64,000 nucleotides of DNA from Gemmiger gallinarum. Lineage in GTDB: Bacteria > Bacillota > Clostridia > Oscillospirales > Ruminococcaceae. Every line of letters starts with the position of its first letter. Within the stretch, counting starts at the first letter, position 1. Below the pieces are notes generated by a model. That model ran no database searches and was not told the origin of the DNA. It was given only the letters and a program-made list of their open reading frames with translations. Shown here piece by piece: positions 1-8,037 of this stretch. A program made the position numbers and the translations under genes. Location of the stretch: NCBI RefSeq assembly GCF_014982805.1, contig NZ_JADCKC010000002.1:558001-622000 (forward strand), read 5' to 3'.

Positions 1-153
1 GTCCCGGTCATAGTGGTCCAGCAGGTCCATGGCCCGGTCGTAGCGCTGCACCGTGCAGGCAAAGTCGGGGTGTGCCTCCCGGTACCGGTCCAGAAACCCC
101 AGCAGACGCTCCGCCTGCTCCTGCTCGTCCTCCAAAAGGCCGATCTTGTACAT
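1..153 (-). CDS. Response regulator receiver domain, N-terminal fragment (cut by window edge)
   Basis: Only the first 51 codons are in the window. The protein starts MYKIGLLEDEQEQAERLL; the acidic pair after a hydrophobic beta strand (residues 8-10, E-D-E) followed by an amphipathic helix is the start of a CheY-like receiver. The ATG at 153 has a GGGAGG Shine-Dalgarno 6-7 nt upstream. The output domain is off the window; a LytTR-type regulator would fit, because the DE-Q pattern is common in that family, but this is inference. It is the most downstream gene on the strand of the secretion locus, behind the VWA gene and a 187-bp gap. Confidence 0.7.
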   Translation of the reverse strand, partial: MYKIGLLEDEQEQAERLLGFLDRYREAHPDFACTVQRYDRAMDLLDHYDRD

Positions 154-220
154 GGTCTGTCCTCCCTGTTCCGGCGCCGCCGGTCCTTACATCCGGGCCG
201 GGGGCTCCCTTTCTATGCCG

Positions 221-256
221 AAGCGCCCCGGAGCGCCGCAATCGCTCCGGGGCTGC
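221..256 (-). terminator. GC hairpin downstream of the VWA gene
   Basis: An 11-bp perfect inverted repeat (GCCCCGGAGCG at 224-234 with its complement at 243-253, loop 8 nt) lies between the VWA gene and the response regulator. There is no U-run on either side, so it may be a terminator remnant or a processing or pausing hairpin. Confidence 0.35.
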
Positions 257-340
257 CTTTCGGCTGTGGGTGATCCGGTCAGCCCTGCCCGTATTTTACA
301 GTGATATTGTATTTATCATAGTATACCGGCGTTTGCTCTG

Positions 341-1030
341 TCAACGGCGGAAGAACCCCAGCCCCTTCCCTGTCTTGCCCCGGCGCTGGAAATCCTGTTC
401 GATGGGCGCCTTCCAGTCGGCGCTCAGGGGGCGGCTGGCCCGCACATCGCTCACCGCCTGGCCCACTGCCTGGTAGTTGAGGCGGGTGCCCGCCGCGTCG
501 CAGCAGTAGTTGACGGCCCGGGAAGCGTCGATGCCCAGATTTCCGGCGGCCTGCACCGCGTCGATGTTGGCCCCCAGGAAGAGGAATTCCCAGCCGTACT
601 TCTCCTGCTCCCGCCGGATCATCTTTTTCACCTCGTCCAGGCGGTAAAGGCGGCTGGCGTTCTCCATGCCGTCGGTGGTGATGATGAACATGGTGTGGGC
701 GGGCACGTCCTCCGGGCGGGCATATTTGTGGATGCTGCCGATGTGGTGGATGGCGCCGCCCACCGCGTCCAGCAGAGCGGTGCAGCCGCCCACACGGTAT
801 TCCCGGTTGGTCATGGGCCGAATGCGGTCCAAAGGCACCCTGTCATGGAGGACCCGGCTCCGGTTGTCAAACAGCACCGTGGAAACCAGCGCCCGGCCGG
901 GTTCCTGTTTCTGGCGCTGGATCATGGAGTTGAAACCGCCGATGGTGTCGGCCTCCAGCCCGCTCATGGAGCCGCTGCAATCCAGGATGAAAACCAGTTC
1001 GGTCAGGTTGTTGTCGTGATTCTTTTTCAT
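341..1030 (-). CDS. Cytosolic VWA-domain protein
   Basis: The 229-aa protein is essentially one von Willebrand A domain. Residues about 12-24 (VFILDCSGSMSG) carry the metal-ion-dependent adhesion motif DxSxS, and a conserved T-D-G (in ITTDGMENAS) follows near residue 120. No signal peptide or membrane segment is seen, so it should act in the cytosol as a metal-dependent protein-interaction module. It lies 126 bp after the macrodomain gene at the distal end of the secretion locus. The stretch after the domain (ending GKTGKGLGFFRR) is basic. Partner unknown. Start chosen at ATG 1030 with a GGGGGAT Shine-Dalgarno. Confidence 0.8.
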   Translation of the reverse strand: MKKNHDNNLTELVFILDCSGSMSGLEADTIGGFNSMIQRQKQEPGRALVSTVLFDNRSRVLHDRVPLDRIRPMTNREYRVGGCTALLDAVGGAIHHIGSIHKYARPEDVPAHTMFIITTDGMENASRLYRLDEVKKMIRREQEKYGWEFLFLGANIDAVQAAGNLGIDASRAVNYCCDAAGTRLNYQAVGQAVSDVRASRPLSADWKAPIEQDFQRRGKTGKGLGFFRR

Positions 1031-1156
1031 GAGAAAATCCCCCTGTTCTGTGCCTGTATGTTCTGCGTTTTTTGTTTACAAGCACAGTATAGAGGGATTT
1101 TCTCTGTTCATGGTCGCCCGTCAGGCGACATTGTATTTTTGTGGTTATTGGGGGAT

Positions 1157-2299
1157 TCAGCCGCCCAGCAGGCACTGGTCAAAGGCGAACAGCGCCTCGT
1201 TGATGGCAAAGATGTCGTAGTCCCCGTGGGCGATAAAATATTCCACAATGATGTCGAATTTGCTGGCGTGGGAGAAGGCATACCCCGCCTTCTGCAAAAG
1301 CTCCCGGGCCTCCTCCAACGGCAGTTCCAGCGCCACCGCAAAGGCCATGGCCGTGGCCTTGGAGGGTTTGTAATGGACATCCGACCGGATCTTGGAAAAC
1401 AGCTTGCGGTCGATGTTGGCCTTTTTGTAGCACTGGGCGTCGGTCATGCCGCTCTCGTCGATCTTGCGCAGCAGCATCTGGGAGAAGCTCTCGTCCAGCA
1501 TGGCCACGGCATCCTGCAGGCCCCGGTTCCAGAAGGTTTTCTTTTTCTTCGGCGCGGGGGAGCAGGGCGCTGCAGGGGCGGAAAAGCCCGGTGCCTGCGG
1601 CCAAGACTGCGCCGGACGGCCAAAGGTCTTGGGGGCAGGCGCGGGCGCGCAGGGCGCTGCCGGGGGCGGAGCCTCCGGCGCGGAGAACTCCCACGCCTCC
1701 GGTGCCGCGGCGGGCGGCATCCCGTTCAGGAAGGCCCGGCGGCGCTGTTCCTCCCGGGGTTCGGTGTGGCTGTCGGCATAGCGGTCGTCAATGTAGGCGG
1801 CGATGTCGGTGTAGCGCTGCCCGCCGATGCGGTAGCTCTCCCGGTCAAAGATGACCAGCGTGACCTCCATGTCATGGTCCCGCAGAAAATCCCGGATGGT
1901 TTCGGTGGCCACCTGCAAAGCTTCCTCCCGGGGATAGCCGTAGGCCCCCGCCGAAATGAGGGGAAAGGCCACCGACTCGCACCGGTACCGGGCCGCCAGC
2001 TCCAGGGAATTGCGGTAGGCGGAGGCCAGCAGTTCCCGTTCATGGTGGTTTCCGCCCCACCACACCGGCCCCACCGCATGGATGACATAACGGCAGGGCA
2101 GACGGTAGCCCCGGGTGATCTTTGCCTGGCCGGTGGGGCAGCCGTTCAGCGTGCGGCATTCGGCCAGAAGCTCCGGCCCCGCCGCCCGGTGAATGGCGCC
2201 GTCCACTCCTCCGCCGCCCAGCAGTCCCTCGTTGGCAGCGTTGACAATGGCGTCCACCTGCATTTTGGTGATGTCGTTGCGCACAATGGAAAAAGGCAT
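1157..2299 (-). CDS. Macrodomain (ADP-ribose-binding) protein with C-terminal helical, HTH-like domain
   Basis: Residues 1 to about 160 are a macrodomain: [27 protein letters not shown] contains the NAAN and GGGGVDGAI nucleotide-binding loops, and [11 protein letters not shown] the second loop. Macrodomains bind or hydrolyse ADP-ribose derivatives. A Pro/Ala-rich linker (about 200-260) leads to a helical C-terminal domain (about 270-380) in which [20 protein letters not shown] looks like a Cro/XRE-type helix-turn-helix. The start at 2299 is chosen over an upstream ATG at 2323 because AGGAGG lies 7 nt before it. It follows the WG-repeat genes closely on the same strand. Whether it serves the secretion locus is unknown. 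Confidence 0.8.
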   Translation of the reverse strand: MPFSIVRNDITKMQVDAIVNAANEGLLGGGGVDGAIHRAAGPELLAECRTLNGCPTGQAKITRGYRLPCRYVIHAVGPVWWGGNHHERELLASAYRNSLELAARYRCESVAFPLISAGAYGYPREEALQVATETIRDFLRDHDMEVTLVIFDRESYRIGGQRYTDIAAYIDDRYADSHTEPREEQRRRAFLNGMPPAAAPEAWEFSAPEAPPPAAPCAPAPAPKTFGRPAQSWPQAPGFSAPAAPCSPAPKKKKTFWNRGLQDAVAMLDESFSQMLLRKIDESGMTDAQCYKKANIDRKLFSKIRSDVHYKPSKATAMAFAVALELPLEEARELLQKAGYAFSHASKFDIIVEYFIAHGDYDIFAINEALFAFDQCLLGG

Positions 2300-2341
2300 T
2301 TTTTCGCCTCCTGTTTTGGTCACATTGCCTTGCCGGGGTCC

Positions 2342-4216
2342 TCAGCGCCAGCGGCCGCCGGGACGGACTTCCTTGTTGATTTGAGCATCGCCGGGGCGGG
2401 CAGGCAGCCAGTTGGAGGCGTCCTGCTCCCGGCCGTCGGTCTCGTCCTCCGTCCTGTGGGCGGCATCCGCCACCCCTGCCTGAACCTTGGCGTCCGCCAG
2501 GTCAATCAGTCCCCACAGGCCGTCCTGTCTGACCCACAGCTCGTCGTTCCAGGCGGGAGCCATATCCTCAAACTGGCCGAAGTCGATGAGCACGCTGCCG
2601 TCCCGGTAGAGAAGCCCCACTTCCCCGTCCTGCCATACCACCATGGTGTCACAGGTACAGGGATAGGCCGCATACCACACGTCCTCGTCCCAGACATCGA
2701 AGTTGTACTCGCTGTCCGCCCAGACGCCGCCGTACACAAAGTCGGTGATCTCCGCGCCGGTCTCGTCGATGTAACCCCAGCCGCCGTCCCGGTAGCAGGC
2801 GGCAATGCCCTCCGAGAAGTTCTCGGCCCGGTCGTAGATGAAGTCGGTGATGGGCTGGCCGTCGGTGCCGACGTAGCCCTGGGGATAATCCCAGGTCTGG
2901 GTGGACAGCACCGCATTGAAGAGCACATAGTCCACCACCACATCGTAAGAGCCTTCGTCCCCGCCGCTGAAGGAGACATGGAAGGGCTGGGTGGCGTCCA
3001 CGCCGGTGTTTTCGGTGCTGAGAAGGCCCGCCGGGTAGGGTTTGTGCAGGTCCGCCTGGGCCACCGGCATAAAATCCATGTTTTCCAGGCCGCTCTTGAG
3101 CAGGCCCTGTTCGGTGTAAAGGTCGTAATAGACCTTGACTTCGCTGACGCTGCTTTCCAGATAGTTGAGCATATTCCATGGCGGAGGCAGGGCCTCCCCG
3201 GTGCCGCCGCCCTCATGGAAGAGTTCGGTCATCATGTCCACCAGCCCGGCCACCGTGTCCTCTCCCTCGGAACTGTTCTGGGTGGAGGGCAGGTCCACCA
3301 GAGCCTGGGAGCTGTCGGTGTGGTCGGGCATGTAGTAGACCTGCCAGCTGCCGTCGGACAGCTGGACGCCGTAATATTCCGGCAGGCTGGAGTAGCTGGA
3401 GAAGCTGGCCTCGTAGAACTTGCCGTTGATGGTCTTTGTGCCGTCGGCGCCGTCGGCGCTGGTGGTAAAGCTGGTGCTGCGCAGAGGGATGACCTGCTCA
3501 TAGTCGTAGGTCGGCTCCATGATCCAGCTCAGATCGTCCGCCGTCAGGATGCGGTCGGGGGAGCGGGGCGGGGCGTCCGAATCCTCGCTGCCGGTCTGGC
3601 CGGTCTCCTGTCCGTCCCCGTTCTCCTCCCGGTCCTGCTCTTCCCCATCTTCTTCCCGGTCGGGATCGTCATCCTCCAGCCGGCCGGGAGGGGGAATGAT
3701 GTCGTTGTCAATGTTGTCGTGGATCTCATCGGCCTTGTTTTCCGGCAGACCCTCCTCCACGGCATCGTCCACCGTTTTGTGAGCCTCATCCTTGTCGCCC
3801 TGTCCCGACTGAGAGTAGGCCAGGCCCACATAGGCATCCAGATTGCCCTCGTCCAGCTGGAGGACGGTGGTATAGTCCTCCTCGGCCTGGGGATACTCGC
3901 CCAGACCCAGATAGGCATCGCCCCGGCCCAGATAGGCCTCATCGTTGCGGTCATCGATGTCGATGGCGTTGTTGAAGTGGATGACCGCCTGCTCGTAGTC
4001 CATATCCTCCAGATAGCGCGCGCCCAGGTCCAGCTCTTTCTGCAGATGGGACCCGCCCCCGCTGAGCACCACGACCAGCACGATAACGCCGATGAGCAAA
4101 ACGCCCCCAATGCCGCACAGCAGCAGAATCAACCCGGTGTTTTGACCGGAATTGTAGCCCGGGTCATAGCCTGAATTGTAGCCTGAATTGTAGCCCGAAT
4201 TGTATCGCCGATCCAT
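2342..4216 (-). CDS. TM-TPR-WG-repeat protein 1
   Basis: The 624-aa protein starts with a YNSG tandem repeat (residues 5-28), then a single membrane segment (about 29-52), TPR-like helices (about 60-150; ARYLEDMDYEQAVIHFNNAI and repeats), an acidic disordered linker (about 160-215) and a WG-repeat region. The WG units read like GGWGYIDETGAEITDFVY and GLWGLIDLADA. One TM with a short N-terminal tail predicts that the TPR and WG parts lie outside the membrane. It is the most divergent of three tandem paralogues. WG (KWG) repeats are thought to form beta-propeller-like protein-binding surfaces; the partner is unknown. Start ATG 4216 with GGAGG. Confidence 0.8.
   Translation of the reverse strand: MDRRYNSGYNSGYNSGYDPGYNSGQNTGLILLLCGIGGVLLIGVIVLVVVLSGGGSHLQKELDLGARYLEDMDYEQAVIHFNNAIDIDDRNDEAYLGRGDAYLGLGEYPQAEEDYTTVLQLDEGNLDAYVGLAYSQSGQGDKDEAHKTVDDAVEEGLPENKADEIHDNIDNDIIPPPGRLEDDDPDREEDGEEQDREENGDGQETGQTGSEDSDAPPRSPDRILTADDLSWIMEPTYDYEQVIPLRSTSFTTSADGADGTKTINGKFYEASFSSYSSLPEYYGVQLSDGSWQVYYMPDHTDSSQALVDLPSTQNSSEGEDTVAGLVDMMTELFHEGGGTGEALPPPWNMLNYLESSVSEVKVYYDLYTEQGLLKSGLENMDFMPVAQADLHKPYPAGLLSTENTGVDATQPFHVSFSGGDEGSYDVVVDYVLFNAVLSTQTWDYPQGYVGTDGQPITDFIYDRAENFSEGIAACYRDGGWGYIDETGAEITDFVYGGVWADSEYNFDVWDEDVWYAAYPCTCDTMVVWQDGEVGLLYRDGSVLIDFGQFEDMAPAWNDELWVRQDGLWGLIDLADAKVQAGVADAAHRTEDETDGREQDASNWLPARPGDAQINKEVRPGGRWR
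4133..4204 (-). repeat. In-frame 12-bp tandem repeat encoding (YNSG)n
   Basis: Six consecutive 12-bp units encode YNSG three times, YDPG, YNSG and QNTG at residues 5-28 of the first WG-repeat protein. The count could change by slippage, which would lengthen or shorten the cytosolic tail without breaking the frame. Confidence 0.8.
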
Positions 4217-4329
4217 TGACTGCCTCCTGTATCTTCCGGATTTTGTTCAGGCCGCCGCATCCGGGACGGCGATGTGCCCGCCTCAGGGCATGACGGCACT
4301 CTTTTCCACCCAGCCGCCCGAGGCCTTGC

Positions 4330-5880
4330 TCACGGATTTTCCGACGCCGTTTGCGCTGCGGTGCTGAGCTCAGGGTCCAGATCTCTCTGCTGCTTGGCAT
4401 CTGCCAGATCAATAATGCCCCACAGGCCGTCCTGCTTGACCCACAGTTCATTGTTGTAGGCCGGGGCCATGTCCTCAAACTGGCCGAAGTCGATGAGCAC
4501 GCTGCCATCCCGGTAGAGAAGCCCCACCTGGCCGTTCTTCCACACCACCATGGTGTCGGAGGTGCAGGGGTAGCCGGTGTAAAGCGTCCGGCTTTGGCGG
4601 GTCACCGTATCCATCTCATTTTTCGGCCACATGCCGTCATAGACAAACTCGGTCACCGGGGTACCATTCTCGTCGATGTAGCCCCACTTGCCGTCAATGC
4701 TGCAGGCGGCCAGATCTTCGGAAAAGTCCTCGGCGCCGTCATAGAGGAAATCGGTGATGGGTTGACCGTCGGTGCCGATGTAGCATTTGGGATAGTCCTG
4801 CCTCTGGGAATCCATTACCTCTTCATAGTGATCAAAGTCAAAGTCCTCTCCCCACCACTTCTGGACATTCTCATTGGCATCCAGCCCGCAATTTTCGGTA
4901 CAAATGGACCCCGCCGGGTAGGGCTTGTGCAGTCCCGCCTGAGCTATCGACTGCAGGCTGACGCTGTAAAAGTCGCCTTCCAGAATTCCCTGTTGTGTAA
5001 ATGTATCATAGTATACCCTTCCTGTACCTCTGCCGCCCTGCGTCGAAGTAAATAAATGCCAAGGATATGGATACTCTTCTGCGCGAAAATCCTCCGAATA
5101 ATCAAAGTTAAGGATTCCATCCGCATCGAATATCTCACTTTCTCCGCTCCAAGGAATGTTCCCACTGTCTGCATGGTCGGGCATATAGTACAGCCGCCAG
5201 CTGCCGTCCATCAGCTGTACATTGTAATACTGAGGCAGGTTGGAATAGCCTGGGAAGCTCATCTCATAGAAACTTCCGGCTACCGGCACTGTGCCGTCAC
5301 TGTAGGGGCCCGCCACATTGCTGAAGCTTCTGCCCCGCAGCGGCACCACCTGCTTGTAGTCATAAGTGGGCTCCACCACCCAGGTCAGCTGGTCGGCGGT
5401 GAGGGGCTCAGGCGGGATGATCTCGTCCCAGAAGATTTCGAAGTCCGTCTCGGGCAGGCCCAGGTCCTGGGCATGCCGGAGGTCTTCCTCCGCCTCCTCG
5501 GTTTTGCCCTGGCCGCTGTAGGCCTGGGCACGGCCCACATAGGCCTCCACAGTCTCGGTCTCCAAGGTCTCGATGACCATGGTGTAGTCGGCCTCGGCCA
5601 GCTCATACTCTTCCAGGCCCAGGTTGGCCTCGCCGCGGCCCAGGTAGGCGGGCACATTCCGGTCGTCAATGTCGATGGCGCTGGTAAAGTGGATGACTGC
5701 CTGCTCATAGTCCAGTTCATCCAGATATTTCCGGCCCAGGTCCAGCTCCTGCTGCACCCGCACATACCGCCCGCCGAAAAACACCGCCGCCCCGATGACC
5801 GCCGCAAGCACCAGCACCGCCACCATAACGGCCAGCAGCATCCGTTCCCGTTTCAGGGCCTCACTGGGTTGTTGATTCAT
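4330..5880 (-). CDS. TM-TPR-WG-repeat protein 2
   Basis: The 516-aa protein has a short cytosolic head (MNQQPSEALKRER), one membrane segment (about 14-36), TPR helices (about 42-145; KYLDELDYEQAVIHFTSAID) and WG repeats (KWGYIDENGTPVTEFVYDG; GLWGIIDLADAK). Its first 150 residues are nearly identical to WG-repeat protein 3, at DNA level as well, showing a recent duplication or gene conversion. Between about 4980 and 5160 the sequence is locally AT-richer and diverges from its paralogue. It lacks the C-terminal SH3-like extension of protein 3. Start ATG 5880 has GGAGG 5-6 nt upstream, the same leader as protein 3. Confidence 0.82.
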   Translation of the reverse strand: MNQQPSEALKRERMLLAVMVAVLVLAAVIGAAVFFGGRYVRVQQELDLGRKYLDELDYEQAVIHFTSAIDIDDRNVPAYLGRGEANLGLEEYELAEADYTMVIETLETETVEAYVGRAQAYSGQGKTEEAEEDLRHAQDLGLPETDFEIFWDEIIPPEPLTADQLTWVVEPTYDYKQVVPLRGRSFSNVAGPYSDGTVPVAGSFYEMSFPGYSNLPQYYNVQLMDGSWRLYYMPDHADSGNIPWSGESEIFDADGILNFDYSEDFRAEEYPYPWHLFTSTQGGRGTGRVYYDTFTQQGILEGDFYSVSLQSIAQAGLHKPYPAGSICTENCGLDANENVQKWWGEDFDFDHYEEVMDSQRQDYPKCYIGTDGQPITDFLYDGAEDFSEDLAACSIDGKWGYIDENGTPVTEFVYDGMWPKNEMDTVTRQSRTLYTGYPCTSDTMVVWKNGQVGLLYRDGSVLIDFGQFEDMAPAYNNELWVKQDGLWGIIDLADAKQQRDLDPELSTAAQTASENP

Positions 5881-5947
5881 GGTATTCCTCCTGTGGAGCA
5901 GAGTTCATCCGCAATTCTGCTCCTTTTTTTGCCGGAAGGCTGCCGCC

Positions 5948-7828
5948 TTACCAGTCCACAAGGCCGCTGCGCTCCAGCCATCCGCCGGTTGACGTTCCGT
6001 CATTCCACCAGGACACATAGACCCAATCCTGATTGTCCCGCATACTGCCCAGTATGGTGACATTCTCATCCGCCGGGATCACTTCCTTCACCCTATAGGC
6101 GGTATTGGGGCCCTCATACAGCGGCATGCTGCTGCCCGTCATCAGATAGCGGCTGGTGCCATTGAAGAGTTTTCCCGCCTCCCCGTAGGTCGTGGGATAG
6201 TCGGGCTGGATGTCGCTGGTGGGGCCGATGAGGCCCATCTCATAAGAGACATCCCACTCCGGGTCGGCCACTTTTGTTTCTTCCGGAACGCTGAGCTCGG
6301 AGTCCAGGTTCCTCTTCTGCTTGGCATCCGCCAGGTCGATAAGCCCCCACAGACCGTCCTGCTTGGCCCACAGCTCGTTGTTGAAGGCCGGGGCCATGTC
6401 CTCAAACTGGCCGAAGTCGATGAGGACGCTGCCGTCCCAGTAAAGAAGCCCTACCTGGCCGTCCTTCCACACCACCATGGTGTCGGAGGTGCAGGGGTAG
6501 CCGGTATCCCGGGGCTCATACTGATAGGTTTCAGGGTTCCATTCGCTCTTGTCCCATACGCCGTCATAGACAAACTCGGTCACCGGATCGCCGTTCTCGT
6601 CGATGTAACCCCACTTGCCGTCAATGCTGCAGGCAGCCAGGCCCTCGGAAAAGTCCTCGGCGCCGTCATAGAGGAAATCGGTGATGGGCTGACCGTCGGT
6701 TCCCATGTAACATTTGGGATATTCCTGTTTTTGGGAATCGATGGCATCATAATAGGAATCCATGTCAAAGCCTGCCGGCAGGGAATCATAGAACCAGTTA
6801 ATGGTCTGATTGGCGTCGACGCCGGTCCCCTCAGTGCTGACGGTTCCTGCCGGATAGGGCTTGTGCAGTCCCGCCTGGGCCACCGGCTGCAGGCTGATGC
6901 TGTAGAAGCCGCCTTCCAGAATGCCCTGCCGGGTATAGGTATCATAGTACACGGCCGTGCTGCCGCCGCCGCGCTCCAGCATAGCAAACAGATGCCAGGG
7001 ATAGGGATACAGATCCTCATGGTATTCCGATACATAGTTCACAATGCCGGTAGCGTCATACCGGGGGTAGGTGCCGAAGTTTTCATCCGGCGCCTCCATG
7101 GGGATGTCTCCGCTGTCTATATGGTCGGGCATATAATACAGCCGCCAGCTGCCGTCCGCCAGCTGTACCTCGTAATACTGGGGCAGGTTGGAGTAGCCGG
7201 GGAAGCTCATCTCATAAAAGTATCCGTTGATGACCTGAGTGCCGTCGCTGTAGGGGCCCTCCACATCGCTGAAGCTGCTGCCCCGCAGCGGTAGCACCCG
7301 CTGGTAGTCATAAGTGGGCTCCACCACCCAGGTCACCTGGTCGGCGGTGAGGGGCGCCGCCGGAAGGACCTCCTCCCGGATGGTCTCGGCCTCCTCCTCG
7401 GTCAGACCCAGGTCCTGGGCGTGCCGGAGGTCTTCCTCCGCCTCCTCGGTTTTGCCCTGGCCGCTGTAGGCCTGGGCACGGCCCACATAGGCCTCCACGC
7501 TCTCCGCCTGCAGGGTCTCGATGACCATGGTGTAGTCCGCCTCGGCCTGCTCGTATTCCTCCAGGCCCAGATTGGCCTCGCCGCGGCCCAGGTAGGCGGG
7601 CACATTCCGGTCGTCAATGTCGATGGCGCTGGTAAAGTGGATGACTGCCTGCTCGTAGTCCAGTTCATCCAGATATTTCCGGCCCAGGTCCAGCTCCTGC
7701 TGCACCCGCACATACCGCCCGCCGAAAAACACCGCCGCCCCGATGACCGCCGCAAGCACCAGCACTGCCGTCATAATAGCCAGCAGCATCCGTTCCCGTT
7801 TCAGGGCTTCACTGGGTTGTTGATTCAT
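5948..7828 (-). CDS. TM-TPR-WG-repeat protein 3 with C-terminal SH3-like domain
   Basis: The 626-aa protein repeats the layout of protein 2 (head MNQQPSEALKRER, TM about 14-36, TPR, WG repeats) and adds about 100 residues at the C terminus. The last 60 residues (from SSMPLYEGPNTAYRVKEVIP to GGWLERSGLVDW) have the pattern of a bacterial SH3 domain, which in secreted proteins often binds cell wall; this suggests wall anchoring. The start at 7828 is preferred over 7930 because it matches the paralogue's leader and has GGGAGG upstream. It is the first of the three WG genes, 43 nt after the microprotein gene. Confidence 0.82.
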   Translation of the reverse strand: MNQQPSEALKRERMLLAIMTAVLVLAAVIGAAVFFGGRYVRVQQELDLGRKYLDELDYEQAVIHFTSAIDIDDRNVPAYLGRGEANLGLEEYEQAEADYTMVIETLQAESVEAYVGRAQAYSGQGKTEEAEEDLRHAQDLGLTEEEAETIREEVLPAAPLTADQVTWVVEPTYDYQRVLPLRGSSFSDVEGPYSDGTQVINGYFYEMSFPGYSNLPQYYEVQLADGSWRLYYMPDHIDSGDIPMEAPDENFGTYPRYDATGIVNYVSEYHEDLYPYPWHLFAMLERGGGSTAVYYDTYTRQGILEGGFYSISLQPVAQAGLHKPYPAGTVSTEGTGVDANQTINWFYDSLPAGFDMDSYYDAIDSQKQEYPKCYMGTDGQPITDFLYDGAEDFSEGLAACSIDGKWGYIDENGDPVTEFVYDGVWDKSEWNPETYQYEPRDTGYPCTSDTMVVWKDGQVGLLYWDGSVLIDFGQFEDMAPAFNNELWAKQDGLWGLIDLADAKQKRNLDSELSVPEETKVADPEWDVSYEMGLIGPTSDIQPDYPTTYGEAGKLFNGTSRYLMTGSSMPLYEGPNTAYRVKEVIPADENVTILGSMRDNQDWVYVSWWNDGTSTGGWLERSGLVDW

Positions 7829-7871
7829 GGTATTCCTCCCTGCCAGATTTCTGTGTCTGCCATCCGCCGGT

Positions 7872-8024
7872 TCAGCGGTATTCCTGCCAGATGCGCTCGC
7901 GGATCTGCTGTTCCCTGCGTTTGAGAACATGCCCCACGATCAGGCCGACCACCGTTGTGACCACCAGTCCGGCGATCCCCACCACCAGAAACAGCATGCC
8001 GCTGTTTGCCGTCAGCACTTCCAT
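7872..8024 (-). CDS. 50-aa single-pass membrane microprotein
   Basis: A 50-codon frame starts at ATG 8024, 13 nt after the kinase stop, with a GGGAGG/AGGAAA Shine-Dalgarno. Residues about 9-31 form one strongly hydrophobic helix (GMLFLVVGIAGLVVTTVVGL and on), followed by a basic cytosolic-type tail with KRREQQIRERIWQEYR. The helix carries small-residue spacing (G-x3-G-like) suitable for helix packing. Its place between the kinase and the WG-repeat proteins, with tight spacing, suggests a small accessory subunit of that membrane complex. No family recognised. Confidence 0.7.
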   Translation of the reverse strand: MEVLTANSGMLFLVVGIAGLVVTTVVGLIVGHVLKRREQQIRERIWQEYR

Positions 8025-8037
8025 TTTCCTGCCTCCC

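Noticed and set aside
695-4174. A 1159-codon open frame on the plus strand
   Set aside because: It is antisense to the VWA, macrodomain and WG genes, which have motifs and ribosome sites; its Gly/Val/His/Gln-rich composition is that of a shadow frame in GC-rich DNA.
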